Position numbers and translations under genes: made by a program
In this document: in pieces, positions 48,453-61,324 of the stretch
Numbering within the stretch: position 1 is the first letter of the stretch
How the letters are laid out: each line of letters begins with the position of its first letter
Notes under the pieces: model-generated
Databases searched by the model: none
Told to the model about the DNA's origin: nothing
What the model saw: only the letters and a program-made list of their open reading frames with translations
Assembly: GCF_001039355.2 (NCBI RefSeq)
Contig: NW_019774602.1
Span: 483,439-547,438 of the forward strand
Direction of reading: 5' to 3'
Source of the DNA: Lingula anatina
Taxonomy: Eukaryota > Brachiopoda > Lingulata > Lingulida > Lingulidae
DNA: 64,000 nt

Positions 48453-49254
48453 TTGACATACATACCGAGAAAAAATATGGCCATTTCACCCTAAAACACC
48501 CCTAAAACCGAATAAAGTGACCCTATATCACGCTCTAGAGATGTTATATGGAATAAACTCGTCTACGTGCACTGGTCACCTCCCGCCAAATTCTTATGTA
48601 ATGTCTGAGCAATTTTGTCAGTTTTGCTAAATACTTGTTATGGAAGTTCAACTCGCTTGAACAGTATTTAATCAACCGTCGACACTGACCATGCGCGTCT
48701 CAGTTGAGCCACACCTAGCTGGGACTGCTGCGGAAAGAAGGTCCCAAGGCAAATCCACTTCTTTTAAGTGACATTTCTGGTAAACCAGGAGCGTCGGACC
48801 AGAATATAATCAAATTAATTTTTCACAAGTGCAAAGTAGAGAGAAATTCACGTTTTTGTGATATTTCTGACAACGAGGCAGTTTTGTAATATAATCAAAG
48901 TCAGACGGATGTTTATTACAAGTCCACAGGAGTAATAATTCTACGTTTTAAATGGTGACATTTTTTACTACGAGACGGTGTCGAAATATAAATGTGATTT
49001 TTAAGAGTGTGAGAGATTTTAAATTTGTCTATGTATATAACGCAAGCAAAGTCGCTATCCTCTTGATGCCAAAAGGTTACATGTCAGGGTCGGATCCAGA
49101 GATATTTTCTGAGAGTCTGCCAAATTATCTTTGTTGATCCATCCTCCATTTTTGACCTTCTTCCGACAGAAAAAAATAGATACCCGTCAATGTAAACTTG
49201 AAAATCTGCCCGTCTTCCGGAAGACCCAGAAGACGGCCTAAATCCGCCCCTGAA

Positions 49255-50100
49255 AAGTTACGGAAGATAAACAAAATGAAAAAAGATTTTTGAATTGAAC
49301 TCTTGAATACCCCACCATCCAAGAAGGCCCGTGGGTACACAAAGAAATGCTTCCTTAATCATCAAAGTGGCGATACTGTGCGACAGAGCTACATTAGTAT
49401 GCTTAACTTCAACTGCTTGAGATGTTAACTAACTTTATAGTGTAAATTTATTGGGTAAGGTCTATCTGTATCTATCCAAAAAGTCATTGCCAACGTCTTT
49501 CAGTTCTGTGGCATGTTTTAAGTAAAGGAATTACCATTGAAAAGGATGTATACATTGTATACAACGATATTAGCGCGTGAATGTCTTAATCATGTGCTAA
49601 TACATTTCTAAAATGAAATCGTATTTCTGATTGTGTGTTAATTTACTTTATATTGCAAATTTATTGGGTAAGGTCTACCTACATCTATAACATTAAATAA
49701 CTTTTCTGTAACTGTATTACATCTACATGCGTTTCTGCACGTCCACATATTTGGCCAAGAGTTAACCGTGGGACCTTTACGTTTGGTTAATTTTACTGTG
49801 AGAATGAGATCGTCAGAATGTAGCATGAGAAGAAATTGAATGTAAGAAACTTGCCTGATTTTTTATTGAACTCTTGACCACTCCGGCGTGTAAGAAGACC
49901 CGTGGGTACAAATAAAACGTGTCCTTGATTATTGAAGTGGCGATAATGAGTAGGCCTATGTTTGACTTCATTTGCTCCTGCTGTTAACGTACTATAGTAC
50001 ATGTACGTTATGTTGTAAATTAATTGGGTAAGGGATATGTATTTCTATCTAAATTAAACATTATCGACGTTTTTCAGTTCTGCACAATCTACATAAAAGC
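49255..50100. repeat. Diverged tandem duplication
   Basis: Segments containing TTGAACTCTTGA..., AAGA(A)GGCCCGTGGGTACA, AAGTGGCGATA and TTTATTGGGTAAGGTCTA occur at about 49280-49470 and again at about 49860-50050; the last motif also occurs near 49660. A related piece (TGGCCAAGAGTTAA) is at 49750 and 52312. Confidence 0.6.
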
Positions 50101-51365
50101 CAAACAAACCAAGGTTCAGCTTTTAGTCAAATCCTACTGGGTCCTAATATGTAGTGGCAAACATTAAAACCCCAGGGAAACATGTGAAGAATACTAAATT
50201 TTAGAGCGACTTTTTTCAATATAGATGTTCATATATCTAAGCCAATATACCGATATTTTTGACGCCATCCCTGTTGAATATGCACAGCACTTATCCATGG
50301 AACATCGTTGCAGTATACAAAAATCATATTTCATTCATCCATACATTACAGATACATACAAGGTTTAATCATGTGATACTAAAAACATGGCTCATCCCCA
50401 TCCCATACCCATGGCCAGTAAGTAATTTATTAAATTTCAATTAGTCTTTCAATGTTTGACATGCAATATTGGTTATATACATGTATCTAGCAAAGGATTT
50501 CGTCCGCTGTTTTATTCATATCAATAGTTAAACAAGTTAATTTTTGCATTCCGATAATTCAATGTCCATCACGCCGCTTTCAGCGCGAAAGCTCGATCAG
50601 CTGCTTGCACACCTCAGGTAGAAGTGACAATCAAGCCGTTAGCCCATAAAATTCCTTTTTTAATTAAAAAAATTGTTTTATCTCTCAAACCTTTCGTAAT
50701 CTGAACCAAAATTTGGTCTAGATACTGTGAATTTCTCAAGTCGGGTCAGCTAGGAGGGTTGTTGTCATTTAAATTTTAAGTGAGGAAGCAATTGTAACAA
50801 ACAATGTCCAAGCACTGTCTCGGTTCCTTTCCCCTAGGCAACATGCAACAGTGTTTGGGACGGTGCTCAAACAAAGACCCGACGTGATTTTTTCTTTGGC
50901 ATTTCATCCTGATGGCCCCATAAAGGTTACTGGAGGAGACATGATTGTGCCGGAAGTGTGCGTCGTATGACGTCGAATAGTGTAAGACGTGAAGCTGCCT
51001 GATCATTTTAGCTGGAAGTACACGGGAGTAGAGTCATGTGTGCAATGTTGAAGCGCATTTTCCGCATTTTTTCTTTTGGTCTTTTGGTATTTTGAGCAGA
51101 GAATACTTGTAGAAATACGGGGTGCCACGAAGCTTGAAAGTGCCAAACTGTGTTCATTTTTAGTCAGCTTGTCTTTTAATAACTTGCTGCATCGACCGGC
51201 AGCGCGACAAAGAACGTCACGATGGAAAATTCCCGCAACTATTATATTATTTGAAATTTTCTCTGACGAAATTCTGAGAATTATCTTCAACTACAGACAT
51301 TTCTGGGAATATCTAGTGAAAAATCAATCTGTGGGCCTGGCAGAGGGTAGGGTAGGAGAAGGTTG

Positions 51366-53456
51366 ACCGATTTAATAGTTTGTACATGTAGAACGCGTGT
51401 TTAACACGTGCATATCGTTTAGCTCTAACTTCTAACTTGTTTTCATCATACACTGTATCAACACTGTACACGTTTTGCGTGTCTGGTATTACGACCTAGG
51501 TCGGTGAACAATCGGCCTCTTGTAGACAACGAGCCGGTAAATGTTTAAAAGCAATGTGCAATTTAAATGTTGCAACATGGAATGCCTTTTAAAGGTAATC
51601 TAGTAGCAAGTGTTTGATTGCAACCCAATCAATACACAATTTATGTAGACAAATGTTCATAAACACAACGAAGCTCTCTCTGTTTTTGTTCTAAAGTAAA
51701 TACGATTAAGTTCATACGACTGAAAATTGTTATTCGTAAATAATACAAAAAATTAATATGATGCTAAGTATCAAAATGAGACATGATCAAAAACAACATT
51801 AAGTTATCACACATACGTTCCCCATACAAAGTAGAAAATCTTGGCGAAAGAGAAAGACAATGGCTGCATCTCCTGCAACCAATAAATAATAATGATAAAT
51901 CACAAAAACGAACTAGTGCTTAACGACTTTTTTTATTTATAACGATCACGGCATTAGCCTTTTTTCTACTTTGATCATTAGTATACATGTTCTTAAACCA
52001 GATATCAACTAGCAGTTTTTTTTTTTATTGTATTCGTAACATGTCCTACATAAAACACCTATATCCTAAATTACACAAGTGTCTGTTTGCGACAGAGACA
52101 GGGGGGTTTAGAGATGGATAGCAGGAAAGAAAGGGATGAGCGAGCTTGGGCAAGTACGAGTATGGTAGAGACGAACTACATGTATGCTCACGCAATATTC
52201 CCATCATTTGAAAAAGTCATCTTTGATATAAGCGCAATGAAAATAAACATCTTTACAGCACAAACTCACTTTTAGTTGCTCTATTCACCTCAAACGCGCT
52301 TCTGGACATACGTGGCCAAGAGTTAATCATGGGACCTTAATCGTCAATTTTGCTGCCAGATAGTGATTGGTTTCCGATTAGGAAACTTTGCCTGATCAAC
52401 GACTAGGGTGATAGCTGCAATCTAGTGCCTGCGTTTGATTTTTCTTCATTTTGTTTAGGAGTTTTGGGATACTTATTATGTTTTTCTATCAAACAAAGGC
52501 ATTTAGTCCCCTCTTTATTGATAAAATCATAAGTAAACCTTTTGAACAAGAAATCCCTGGCACCACATCGTAGTTCTCATTTTTGTGATTAAATCGGCGA
52601 CAAAACAGTGTTGTCATCTGTTAAGGTGAGCGAAATTTGTTGGAAAGTAATGTTACAGTTTTAACCCCTAAAACGCCACTGTTATGTCATCAGCTCGAAT
52701 TAACAATTTCTCCTGGATGCATTATTGAAGCGGCAGCATTATCACATGTATACATGAAAATGTTAATTTCTGCATAATAAACAGACAGGGAAAAATTCCA
52801 ACGTACCGAACCCCAATAAGGCTCTTTTAACTAAAGTGCTAGAACCAATCTTCTTACCATTCGACTTTTATCGGCCACACTCTCCCCGCTTCGCTATTTT
52901 GAGTTTAAAAAAACGCGATGAAAAAATATATTATCATTAACGTGTTCACGCAGAAGTGAATGCTTAAACACCGTAAAACTGATTGGTAAGAGCTCGCACC
53001 CAAATCGACCGAAATTTCCCGATTATATGACCAAAATATAAAAAAAAAATTGCAGAGAGTGATTTTAAGAAGTATTTTAATTTATGATCATTGCGTTCTG
53101 CGTGGAAAACAAATCATAGGAAAGGAAGGGTATGTGAAATATGAATTGCACTGCGTTAAAGTGATACATGTATTTATAAGCGTGACGATCTACCGGGCAC
53201 TAGGCCCCAAAACACAAACACTCGACATCAGTCCCAAACACGTGACGACGTTTTTAACCAAGCGGTCGACATCGTACGTTGGACATCAAATCTAAGATAA
53301 GACTTTTGATTTTGTAACCACGATGACTTTTCGAAAAAACTAAAAAATAAGCCTTAGACAACCAACCAAGTGAGAAGTTTTTGACGAGTATAAATACCTA
53401 GGATAGCCGTACTTTCTCTCATCACACGAAAACGGACACCAGATAAAGTGCAGAAA
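51366..53456 (+). promoter_or_regulatory. Upstream block of copy D, diverged from those of B and C
   Basis: Shared landmarks include GTAATCTAGTAGCAA (51595), a GACTGAAAATTGTTATT segment (51719), TGTTATGTCATCA (52680), AAACACAAACACTCGACATC and CAGTCCCAAACACGTGACGA (53210-53250). Similarity to copy C is patchy at the far end and strong over the last 300 bases. Confidence 0.6.
53389..53396 (+). promoter_or_regulatory. TATA box of SLC6 copy D
   Basis: TATAAATA followed by CCTAGGAT, 68 bases before the ATG. CAACCAACCAAGTGAGAAG lies just upstream, and CTTTCTCTCATCACACG, the probable start-site region, about 25 bases downstream. Confidence 0.75.
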
Positions 53457-53471
53457 ATGCAGGAAGAAATG
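53457..53471 (+). other. Five-codon first coding exon of copy D (MQEEM)
   Basis: ATG CAG GAA GAA ATG then donor GTACGT, phase 0. It joins acceptor TTATCCTTGAAG at 55229 to continue [13 protein letters not shown]. An internal in-frame ATG at 55248 is the alternative start. Confidence 0.8.
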
Positions 53472-56400
53472 GTACGTTACTTACTTTCTTTCTAATAGTA
53501 AAATATACATTGAATGTAACGAAAAAATTAAAGTGATGTGGTTTAGATTTATCTTTTTGTCTAATCCTTTGGCTTCGTGTGACTTTTGAAATTATTCTCT
53601 ACAAAAGCATTTCAAAATGTTTGTGTCATCATTTTGATAATAATTTATGATCATGCTAAAAGTTTTGAAAGAAATTATAGGTTTAAGGTACGTGTAGATC
53701 GGTCGTTACGTAATTTGACGCTCTGCGCAATTTCTGCGCATCGCACATCCTTACCATCCTTACGTGATATATGATTCTGACAATTTTGTAAAATAAATTT
53801 TCATTCTACAGTATGTGAAAAACAAACAGTTCTGCCTTTTGTATTTAAACCATGTAATATTAAAGGTTTAAGGAAGATCAGTCGTTACGTAATGTGACGC
53901 TGTGCGCAATTTCTGTGCATCGTCAATCCTTGCCAACGTCGTAATAGCTGATTTTGTCAATTTTGTTAAATAAAACCTCTTTCCGTGTGAAACAAACACC
54001 ATTTTGTCTTTGTATTTATCCCGTGTAATGTTGAACGTACATGTTGAACGTACATGGACATGTAGGCCTATTTGCGGTACAGAACCTGCAGATTCACCAT
54101 ATCAATGCTGTAGTCGTGATTATTGCGAGTAGGGGCATTCGAAGTGTGTTACGAGCCATATTTCAAAAACTCTGCCAATTAATCATTAGATATCATACAA
54201 GAGACAAATGATTTACTTTGGTATCTCACGCAAACACACAATATCAAACGACGATTTTTAATGTCGACGAAAGTCTTATTTCCGCTGGCTAAAAAAAAAG
54301 CACAAAAAGCACAAAAGCCAGCATTTGCGCCTGAAACATCAAAGAATTGCAAAGAAATGGGTATGCATTATATCTTATTACTTGTTCTTAATTTTATTTT
54401 AGCACGATGTCATGAGGTAAATTTTTATGATATCAGAGTAATTAAAAAGCACCCAATATATCATTGTTTTGCATGGGCACTAGTGCGTCACGCAGGGTCT
54501 AATACACTTCAACTTGGCCTAGTTCGCTTATCTCATCATTTTTTTCCACATGCACCTTCACTGCAGGGGGTCTAGCAATTAAACCTCGAAGCCAAAATCG
54601 ATCCGTGTGGAAGCGGGGAGACCATTGAAGGATTAGGCACTTACGGAACATACCGAACGGGCAGTTAAGCGGATTAACGGTTCGCGATTTCCATCGCGGT
54701 GCTCGCGACCATTAAGGGACCGTTCACATGAAAAATATATTTTCTAAAAATCTATTGGAGGTATCTTGTGATCACGGTCTGTGCTCTTAATACCCCACGG
54801 CGTAATTACTTCCAAAGCTGTAATTAATTCTCGGCTGCGCTCGGAGGACATTCTCATACCTTGACGTATGTGCAGTAGGAAGTTAGAAAGTAAATGGCGG
54901 TCGCAGTTGCTTTGAAAAATGTGTTTGTCAATTTCGAAGTCCTATTTGGTTTAAAAGACCTGACATTTTCTTTTCGTTATCTTTTTCTCATTTCTTTTTT
55001 TTCTTCTTTTTTACTTTCATAAAGAATATTCATTTAAAAGATGTCAAATGTTACTTTCACATTTTTATCCATTCATATTGTCGGTTTATTCTTAGCCCCT
55101 AAACCATATAAATCCCACTTCTTTTTCTTATTTGTATATTTTAAATAAAGGAACAACCTCACGTACAATTGTGGACAAACATATCTTGTATCAATTTTAA
55201 TGGATAGTCTTCACTTGTTATCCTTGAAGGCCGAAGCCTGCGTAGAAATGGGTTGTTTGGACTCAAAGACAGACTCCTTGAAAGACAACAAGCGTCGAAC
55301 CTGGGGAGGCAAGTTGGAATTCATTATTACATGTGTCGGCTATGCTGTTGGTCTGGGATCGGTATGGCGCTTTCCGTATCTGTGTTACAGGAACGGTGGA
55401 GGTAAGTTTCATCGGGGCCAAAAATCTCAATTTGTACAGCATATAAAAATCACGCTCCAAATGTATTAGACGAAGCTACATTCATTTGTTAGAATTCCGT
55501 TAACAATTCTATGGTTTAATTAGTGACCTTCATATGGTATGATGATTGCCTAATAACAGGTTGATTGCTTTTCAGGCGCGTTTTTGATACCATACTGCGT
55601 CAGTTTGCTCTTGGTTGGCCTTCCATTATTCTTCATGGAACTATGTTTTGGCCAGTTTGCCAGTCTTGGGCCTATCACTATTTGGAAAATTAGCCCCTTG
55701 TTCAAAGGTAAGATTCATTTCCTCATTGATGTATTGATGTATAACTTAAATGTAAGCTTTTTGCATACTTAAAACGGGTAATTAGAAGATTACATCCGAT
55801 ACTTAAATTTTCGTCTCTTATGCTTTAAATGTAGGTATTGGCTATGGGATGATGATGATTTCTTTGTTCATCGCACTTTACTACAATGTTATAATTGCCT
55901 ACATCCTTCACTACCTCTTCGCCTCAATGACGGCTAATTTGCCGTGGTCTGCTTGTGGGAATACGTGGAATACTGACGCTTGTTTAGTAGGTAAGCAAAT
56001 ATATACCGTTTCGTTTAAGATAATAATAATAATAGATAAAAATAGCGAAGACACTATTTCGACCATTTTTGCATCCATTAAACAGAACATCATGGTTGGC
56101 ACTTTTTCACTTTATAATGAATCTCACTGTTTTAGTTCTAACATGATCGAATATATTTGTATAATCCTTTCAGCTTAAAACACATTCATTCTGTTTTCAG
56201 TTAATTCATAAGAACAGTATAAATGCACTTTTGTTTACTATTTGCTTCAAAGCTGGTGAAGGCACTAGTACACGGACAAACAACACCAACTTAATCAATA
56301 GAATAACGCTTCTGAATACTACCGATACTACCGAGGTCATCGCCACTTCACCAAGCGAGGAGTATTTCTAGTAAGATAATCTTTCCATGAAGATTGATGA

Positions 56401-59400
56401 GTGCCTTTCGGAAAGTCTGCCTCTTGCTGCTTTTGGCGCAAGAAAAGTTATAAATGCAAGACATTGTATATATGCACGAAACAGAGTTAACTTAAAATTA
56501 AGATTGTTTTAACAGTATATGAATAGTTATTAATTTTAAAATATGAATAGTTATTAATCAACTGTAGATTGTTTGACTGCTTTAATCGATGCTACCGTGT
56601 ACATGTAATTTAATAATTGTAGCCGTAAAGTCCTGGAGATGACTGATGGGATAGATAATTTAGGGGGCCTCAAATGGGACCTTTCTCTGTGTCTTCTGCT
56701 AGCCTGGTTGATTGTGTTCCTGGTCCTGATTAAGGGTATAAAGTCCCTAGGGAAGGTGAGCTATGCCAGCAAATAAGCGCATGTCCTTCCAACTTTCTGT
56801 CGATCCATTTTCTTAGCTTGTGTCACGTGGTGCAGAAGCGGGTTCTAAAATTTATTTGTTAATTACCAAGCACTTATTAGCAAAACATAATAGAAACAAA
56901 TTATACATGTATACATCATGTACCTCGCGTTTTTCCAGGCATCCTACTTATTCTTGCGTTAAAAATACTTACGTTTTTGAGATCCATATATAACTTTTTA
57001 AACAAAGCGAGCCATGCTGAGCCTTCAAGACAAATGAACATAGGTACCTGTTAATGTCAGTTTTTTAAGTTACCAAAAACAAAGATACACTTAATATATT
57101 TATCCTTTACAGGCTGTTTATTTTACTGCCCTTTTCCCTCATGTCATCTTGGCCATTCTCCTTGTACGTGGTGTTTTACTGGAAGGATCCGCAGAAGGCA
57201 TTAAGTATTATCTGACGCCTGATTTTAGTCGACTTCTAGACTCTGAGGTAATCATATTTTCACTTCTTTTATTCTTAGAATTCTGTTCTATGGTGATGTT
57301 GTCTTTGGTCGTTTTAATGACTTTTCTGTAAAGTTTATCTAATTAAATGATTGCTTTAGTTTCTACTGTTTTTAAATGTCAGGTGTGGAGTGACGCAGTC
57401 GTTCAGAATTTTTACTCGCTCAGCGTATCTTTGGGAGGCCTGATAGCGATGTCAAGCTACAACAAGTTCCACAACAACTGCTTCAGGTAAGCTAGTATGT
57501 TAAACAAATTCTTACTATTCAATATCTGTTTTCAATTGAATTATGCCTGTTTTGTGGTTTTAAACTTCTTTTAAAACTTAAATTAGGAAAAATTGAATGA
57601 GCATCGATAAACATCTAACTTAGACATATTATGTTTAATATGCATTTTTGTTAAGACAATAATTTGTTAGTAATGAAGCACGATCTCAACGTACGGCAAG
57701 CATTAAAGCTCTATAAATGTTGGCTCACTTTAAATTTATCTGTAAGATCTAACAATGTATAATACAATGCAAATACATGGCACGATTATTCCTAGGGACG
57801 CACTAATTTGTTCCCTTATGAACTGCGGGACTAGCGTGTATGCTGGGTTTGTCATATTCTCCGTGCTTGGTTACATGGCGCATATATCTGGAAAAGATGT
57901 GGCTGATGTTGCTAGTCAAGGTATGTGTATTTGTATGTCAAGTTCAGGTTTTCATAACATCAAGATGGTCTGTACTTGAAACAGGACTAAAAAGCATGCA
58001 CGATATGACGCGTGCATGCATAAATGATAAAATAAAATGTTCATAATGATAAATGTTACCTTGTCGTTGGTGTTGGTCAAAGTACCCTTTTCAGAAAAGA
58101 AAAAAATGTAAATTTTCGCATTCTGTGACTTGCGGTGTTCTCACATAGGAGTAAACACATAAGGTAAAACAGTGCTGTGTATATTTCAGGTCCTGGTCTT
58201 GCCTTCATCGTGTATCCAGAGGCCATATCCCAGATGCCGTTACCGACTCTGTGGGCCATTCTGTTCTTCTCCATGATGCTGTTACTGGGATTCAGCGCAC
58301 AGTTTTCCATGGCAGAGACCGTTTTGAGCAGTATAATGGACGAATATCCACATATTCTACGTGTTAGTAAATGGAGGGAAACCATCATGAGGGGCGTCGT
58401 GTGCGGAGTGTGTTTTCTGCTCGGCCTGCCGATGTGTGCAAGGGTAAGATTTTTGTAGGATCTCTTCAGGTCGTATAGGTATTTGAAATCTCAAAACGAT
58501 TATATTGATCTGTTTACGTTATTTGCTATGGAAAGAAATCATATGTCACTTCACGCCACAAAAATCCCAGATGTGCTATCCCCGGCCGTGTATAAAATGA
58601 CAGTTATGCCACTAACATATTAAATCCTAAACAAATTTTATTGAAATCATATATAGTTTTAAAATATTACGAAACTAACAAGGAAAGTGTAGCACATTGC
58701 ACATTTTCGTATGGTTTCAGGGTGGCCACTATCTGTTAGACCTAATGGACCACAGTGTTGGAGGTTTCCCGTTGCTGTTTGTTAGTTTATTTGAATGCGT
58801 AGTTCTGCAATGGGTCTATGGTAAGTAAGGGGTATTTTTTTCTTGTTTTAGTCGGTAACCTGCTGTTTGATAGTGTTCAAGGTTAAAGGTATTCAATAAC
58901 TTTTACTATATGAGTATTTTATTTCATCTTGTATAAAGCACCTAAATACAGAAAAATTAATGGCAGAAGTGTTTGGTCAGTTGCACCAATGGCTTGATTT
59001 CCCGGATTTTCTTCGGAGACTTTAGCTATCTGCTAGAGTAATCAGTATAGGGGGAACTGTGATCTGGTTAACAGTTAATGCTGATTTCTGGAAAGCGAAG
59101 CACGACGTTATGATAACGTCAAGATACCTTACTACACAGTGACAGTGCGTGCGTCAGTTAATCTAATATAGAAATTAATTGATTAGTACTGAAGTAGCAC
59201 GTGTACCGACTCATATAGGGAGGAATTGGTGTTAAAATCATGAATCGAATATGTACGCTTTAATAAATTATTTTCTTTTCATCGTTACCTACATGTAGTA
59301 TGTATTTTTTTTTCACTCCAGGATGGTCCAGGTTTTCTGAAGACGTGAAAATAATGCTTGGCAAGAAGCCTGGTGTCTACTTTCGGATCACTTGGTGCTG

Positions 59401-60344
59401 TTTATCTCCGCTTCTTATGCTGGTAAGTGACCACTGGTGATAAAACCTTAACCGTTGAATGTGAGATGCAAGTGCTGTTTTTGAAATTTCGAATATTGCA
59501 AAGATGAAAAACCGTAATTGAATTTGGCCTTTTCTTTCCTTGCCGAAAGTTTGTCTTACCTACATGTACAATTGCATGTACAAGTGCATTCTTTTGCAGG
59601 CTGTCATTGTGTTCAAATTTATCCAGCTGAAGCCATACGTGTATCATGGCTATACATTCCCTGCATGGGCTCAGGCCATAGGGTGGCTTATTGCGTTGAC
59701 CCCCGTCGCCCTCATCCCTGCCTGGTTCCTGGGAAGATACTGCTACGATGGCGGCTTCCAGGTTGGTGGCGATTGTTGATAACGGAAGCAACTACGCCTT
59801 GTTCGCACTAATATTAAAATATTTTGTATTTTCAGTGAAGCTGTTGGCATCTATAAGTCGGAAACGACATTGTCGCATTTAGTGCAGATCCAGCTTTTAG
59901 ATCTTATCAGTTTCATTCGTGTCCATCTCTGTCTTGTTTTGCTTTTGAGTTTCTACGCCTTATATTAACTTTGCGTAGGAAAATAAAATAAGATTTAAAC
60001 AAGGGGCAGTGTAAGTCTGGTAGACCGTCTTTCGTTTTCTCAGCCACGTGCTTTTCAATAGAATTTCGAGGTAAAGTAGTATACTGATAAGTACTATTGT
60101 GATTTATTCCAGACCAAATATTCAAATGTGTGACCTCATCAGATTACTTCCATATAATAATACGCCAAAGTAACATGATGTATGATTTTAGGCCTTGAAA
60201 AGAGCTGGATCACCGCAAGCTGACTGGGGACCTGCAAGTGCAGACGATCGCGATGGTACAATATACGACACAAAATCCAAGGCAAAAAATCTCTATGGCA
60301 ACGGTACGTCCAACCTTGCCTTTGACCAATATCCATGCCAGTAG
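53457..60344 (+). CDS. SLC6-family Na+/Cl- symporter, copy D (glycine-transporter-like)
   Basis: A complete 14-exon gene encoding 619 residues. Exons: 53457-53471, 55230-55401, 55576-55707, 55835-55990, 56253-56370, 56623-56755, 57113-57247, 57383-57486, 57796-57920, 58190-58443, 58721-58820, 59322-59422, 59600-59761, 60192-60344. All introns are GT-AG and phases match B and C. The exon coding the large outer loop EL2 is longest here (118 bp against 109 in C and 112 in B) and carries several NxT sequons. TM1 reads [22 protein letters not shown]7 [10 protein letters not shown] and TM8 [11 protein letters not shown]. The exon 10 protein segment is identical to that of B and C, with only synonymous differences by eye. 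The C-terminal tail diverges most ([11 protein letters not shown]). The role is Na+/Cl--coupled uptake at the plasma membrane by family; substrate unknown. Introns are free of the MITEs seen in C, so D may show the older intron state. Confidence 0.93.
53680..54045. repeat. Two diverged copies of a unit of about 185 bp in intron 1 of copy D
   Basis: The unit begins GGTTTAAGG, then CGGTCGTTACGTAAT-TGACGCT and CGCAATTTCTG(C/T)GCATCG. The first copy is at about 53680 and the second at about 53865. Not seen in intron 1 of B or C. Confidence 0.75.
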
Positions 60345-61324
60345 CAGTCCAAAAAATTAATAGAACAGTGGAATGGATGTATGTTTCACTGTTTCATATG
60401 TGAACTGCAAAGTTTGTGGATTAAAAAAAAGAAATGAAAATACTTTATTCTTTATAAAATCAGGGCATTTTGCCCCACCTGGAATTGTTGTTTTGTTCAT
60501 TTGTGGGATGTCTTTAAAATAAGAATGGCGATTTTTTAAACCTTGATAATGTTTGTTGTTTAAAAGACTATCGAACGCCTACCAGTGAAAATTAATATAC
60601 AGTAATTGCTCGATACTTTCAGTGGGCAAAAACTATCAAAGTTTCAGATTGGTAATATTATAATCGCAAATATTATATTTTAGCATGGCTTTTGTAGTGT
60701 TTTTACTACAGAGAATAGAATTATAGAGTAGGCATCTTTTTAATTGTTGCCACCACTCAAGAGAAATGTTCTAATTATAAGAAAATAAAGAATTAAAAAA
60801 TGCAGTATGTGTAAAATTCAATCCCCCCCCCCAGTAAAAAGATCGAGTAATTTCGTGGTTCACAATGATATAAAACTCACAACGTTACATACAGTCTGCC
60901 ACAAACATTTTTATAAGAGTTTCAATGGATGTAAAATATTTAAATTTTGTAAGCAAAACTTTCAAAAAGTAAAAATGAAGTCACATGACATGAAAAACCC
61001 CATATGGGTTAAAATTTGGACATAAGCTTACGACCATACGCTATGATACAATGGTTTCAGTACAGAGTATTGCATAGAATGTTAACTGTGAAAGCTAACC
61101 TCAAAAACTATCTGATTTAGATAATGGCAAGTGTTCTTTCTATTGAAAAGAAAAGGAAGAATTCATATCATTGCTACAGAGAAAGATATCTATGAAATGA
61201 GCTAGAACAAACAATTTTAAAAGACCGGTAACGAAGTATCATTTACCATGCAGAATATTTTTGGTTACACTTCTAGTAGGTTCAATCCAATCCAAGATGC
61301 ACACATACATGTATGACCAAATAG

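Larger units (their letters stand above)
45025..51365. other. Intergenic region between SLC6 copies C and D
   Basis: No gene supported. It starts with the copy C 3' UTR and holds the hairpin at 45511-45570, a microsatellite at 45615-45691, a C-rich tract with an N at 46158, ATTT repeats at 46621-46685, the 435-bp direct repeat at 46752-47622, the fold-back at 48356-48452 and the diverged duplication at 49255-50100. Frames at 47797-48036, 48287-48505 and 51003-51366 have no recognisable features. Confidence 0.55.
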
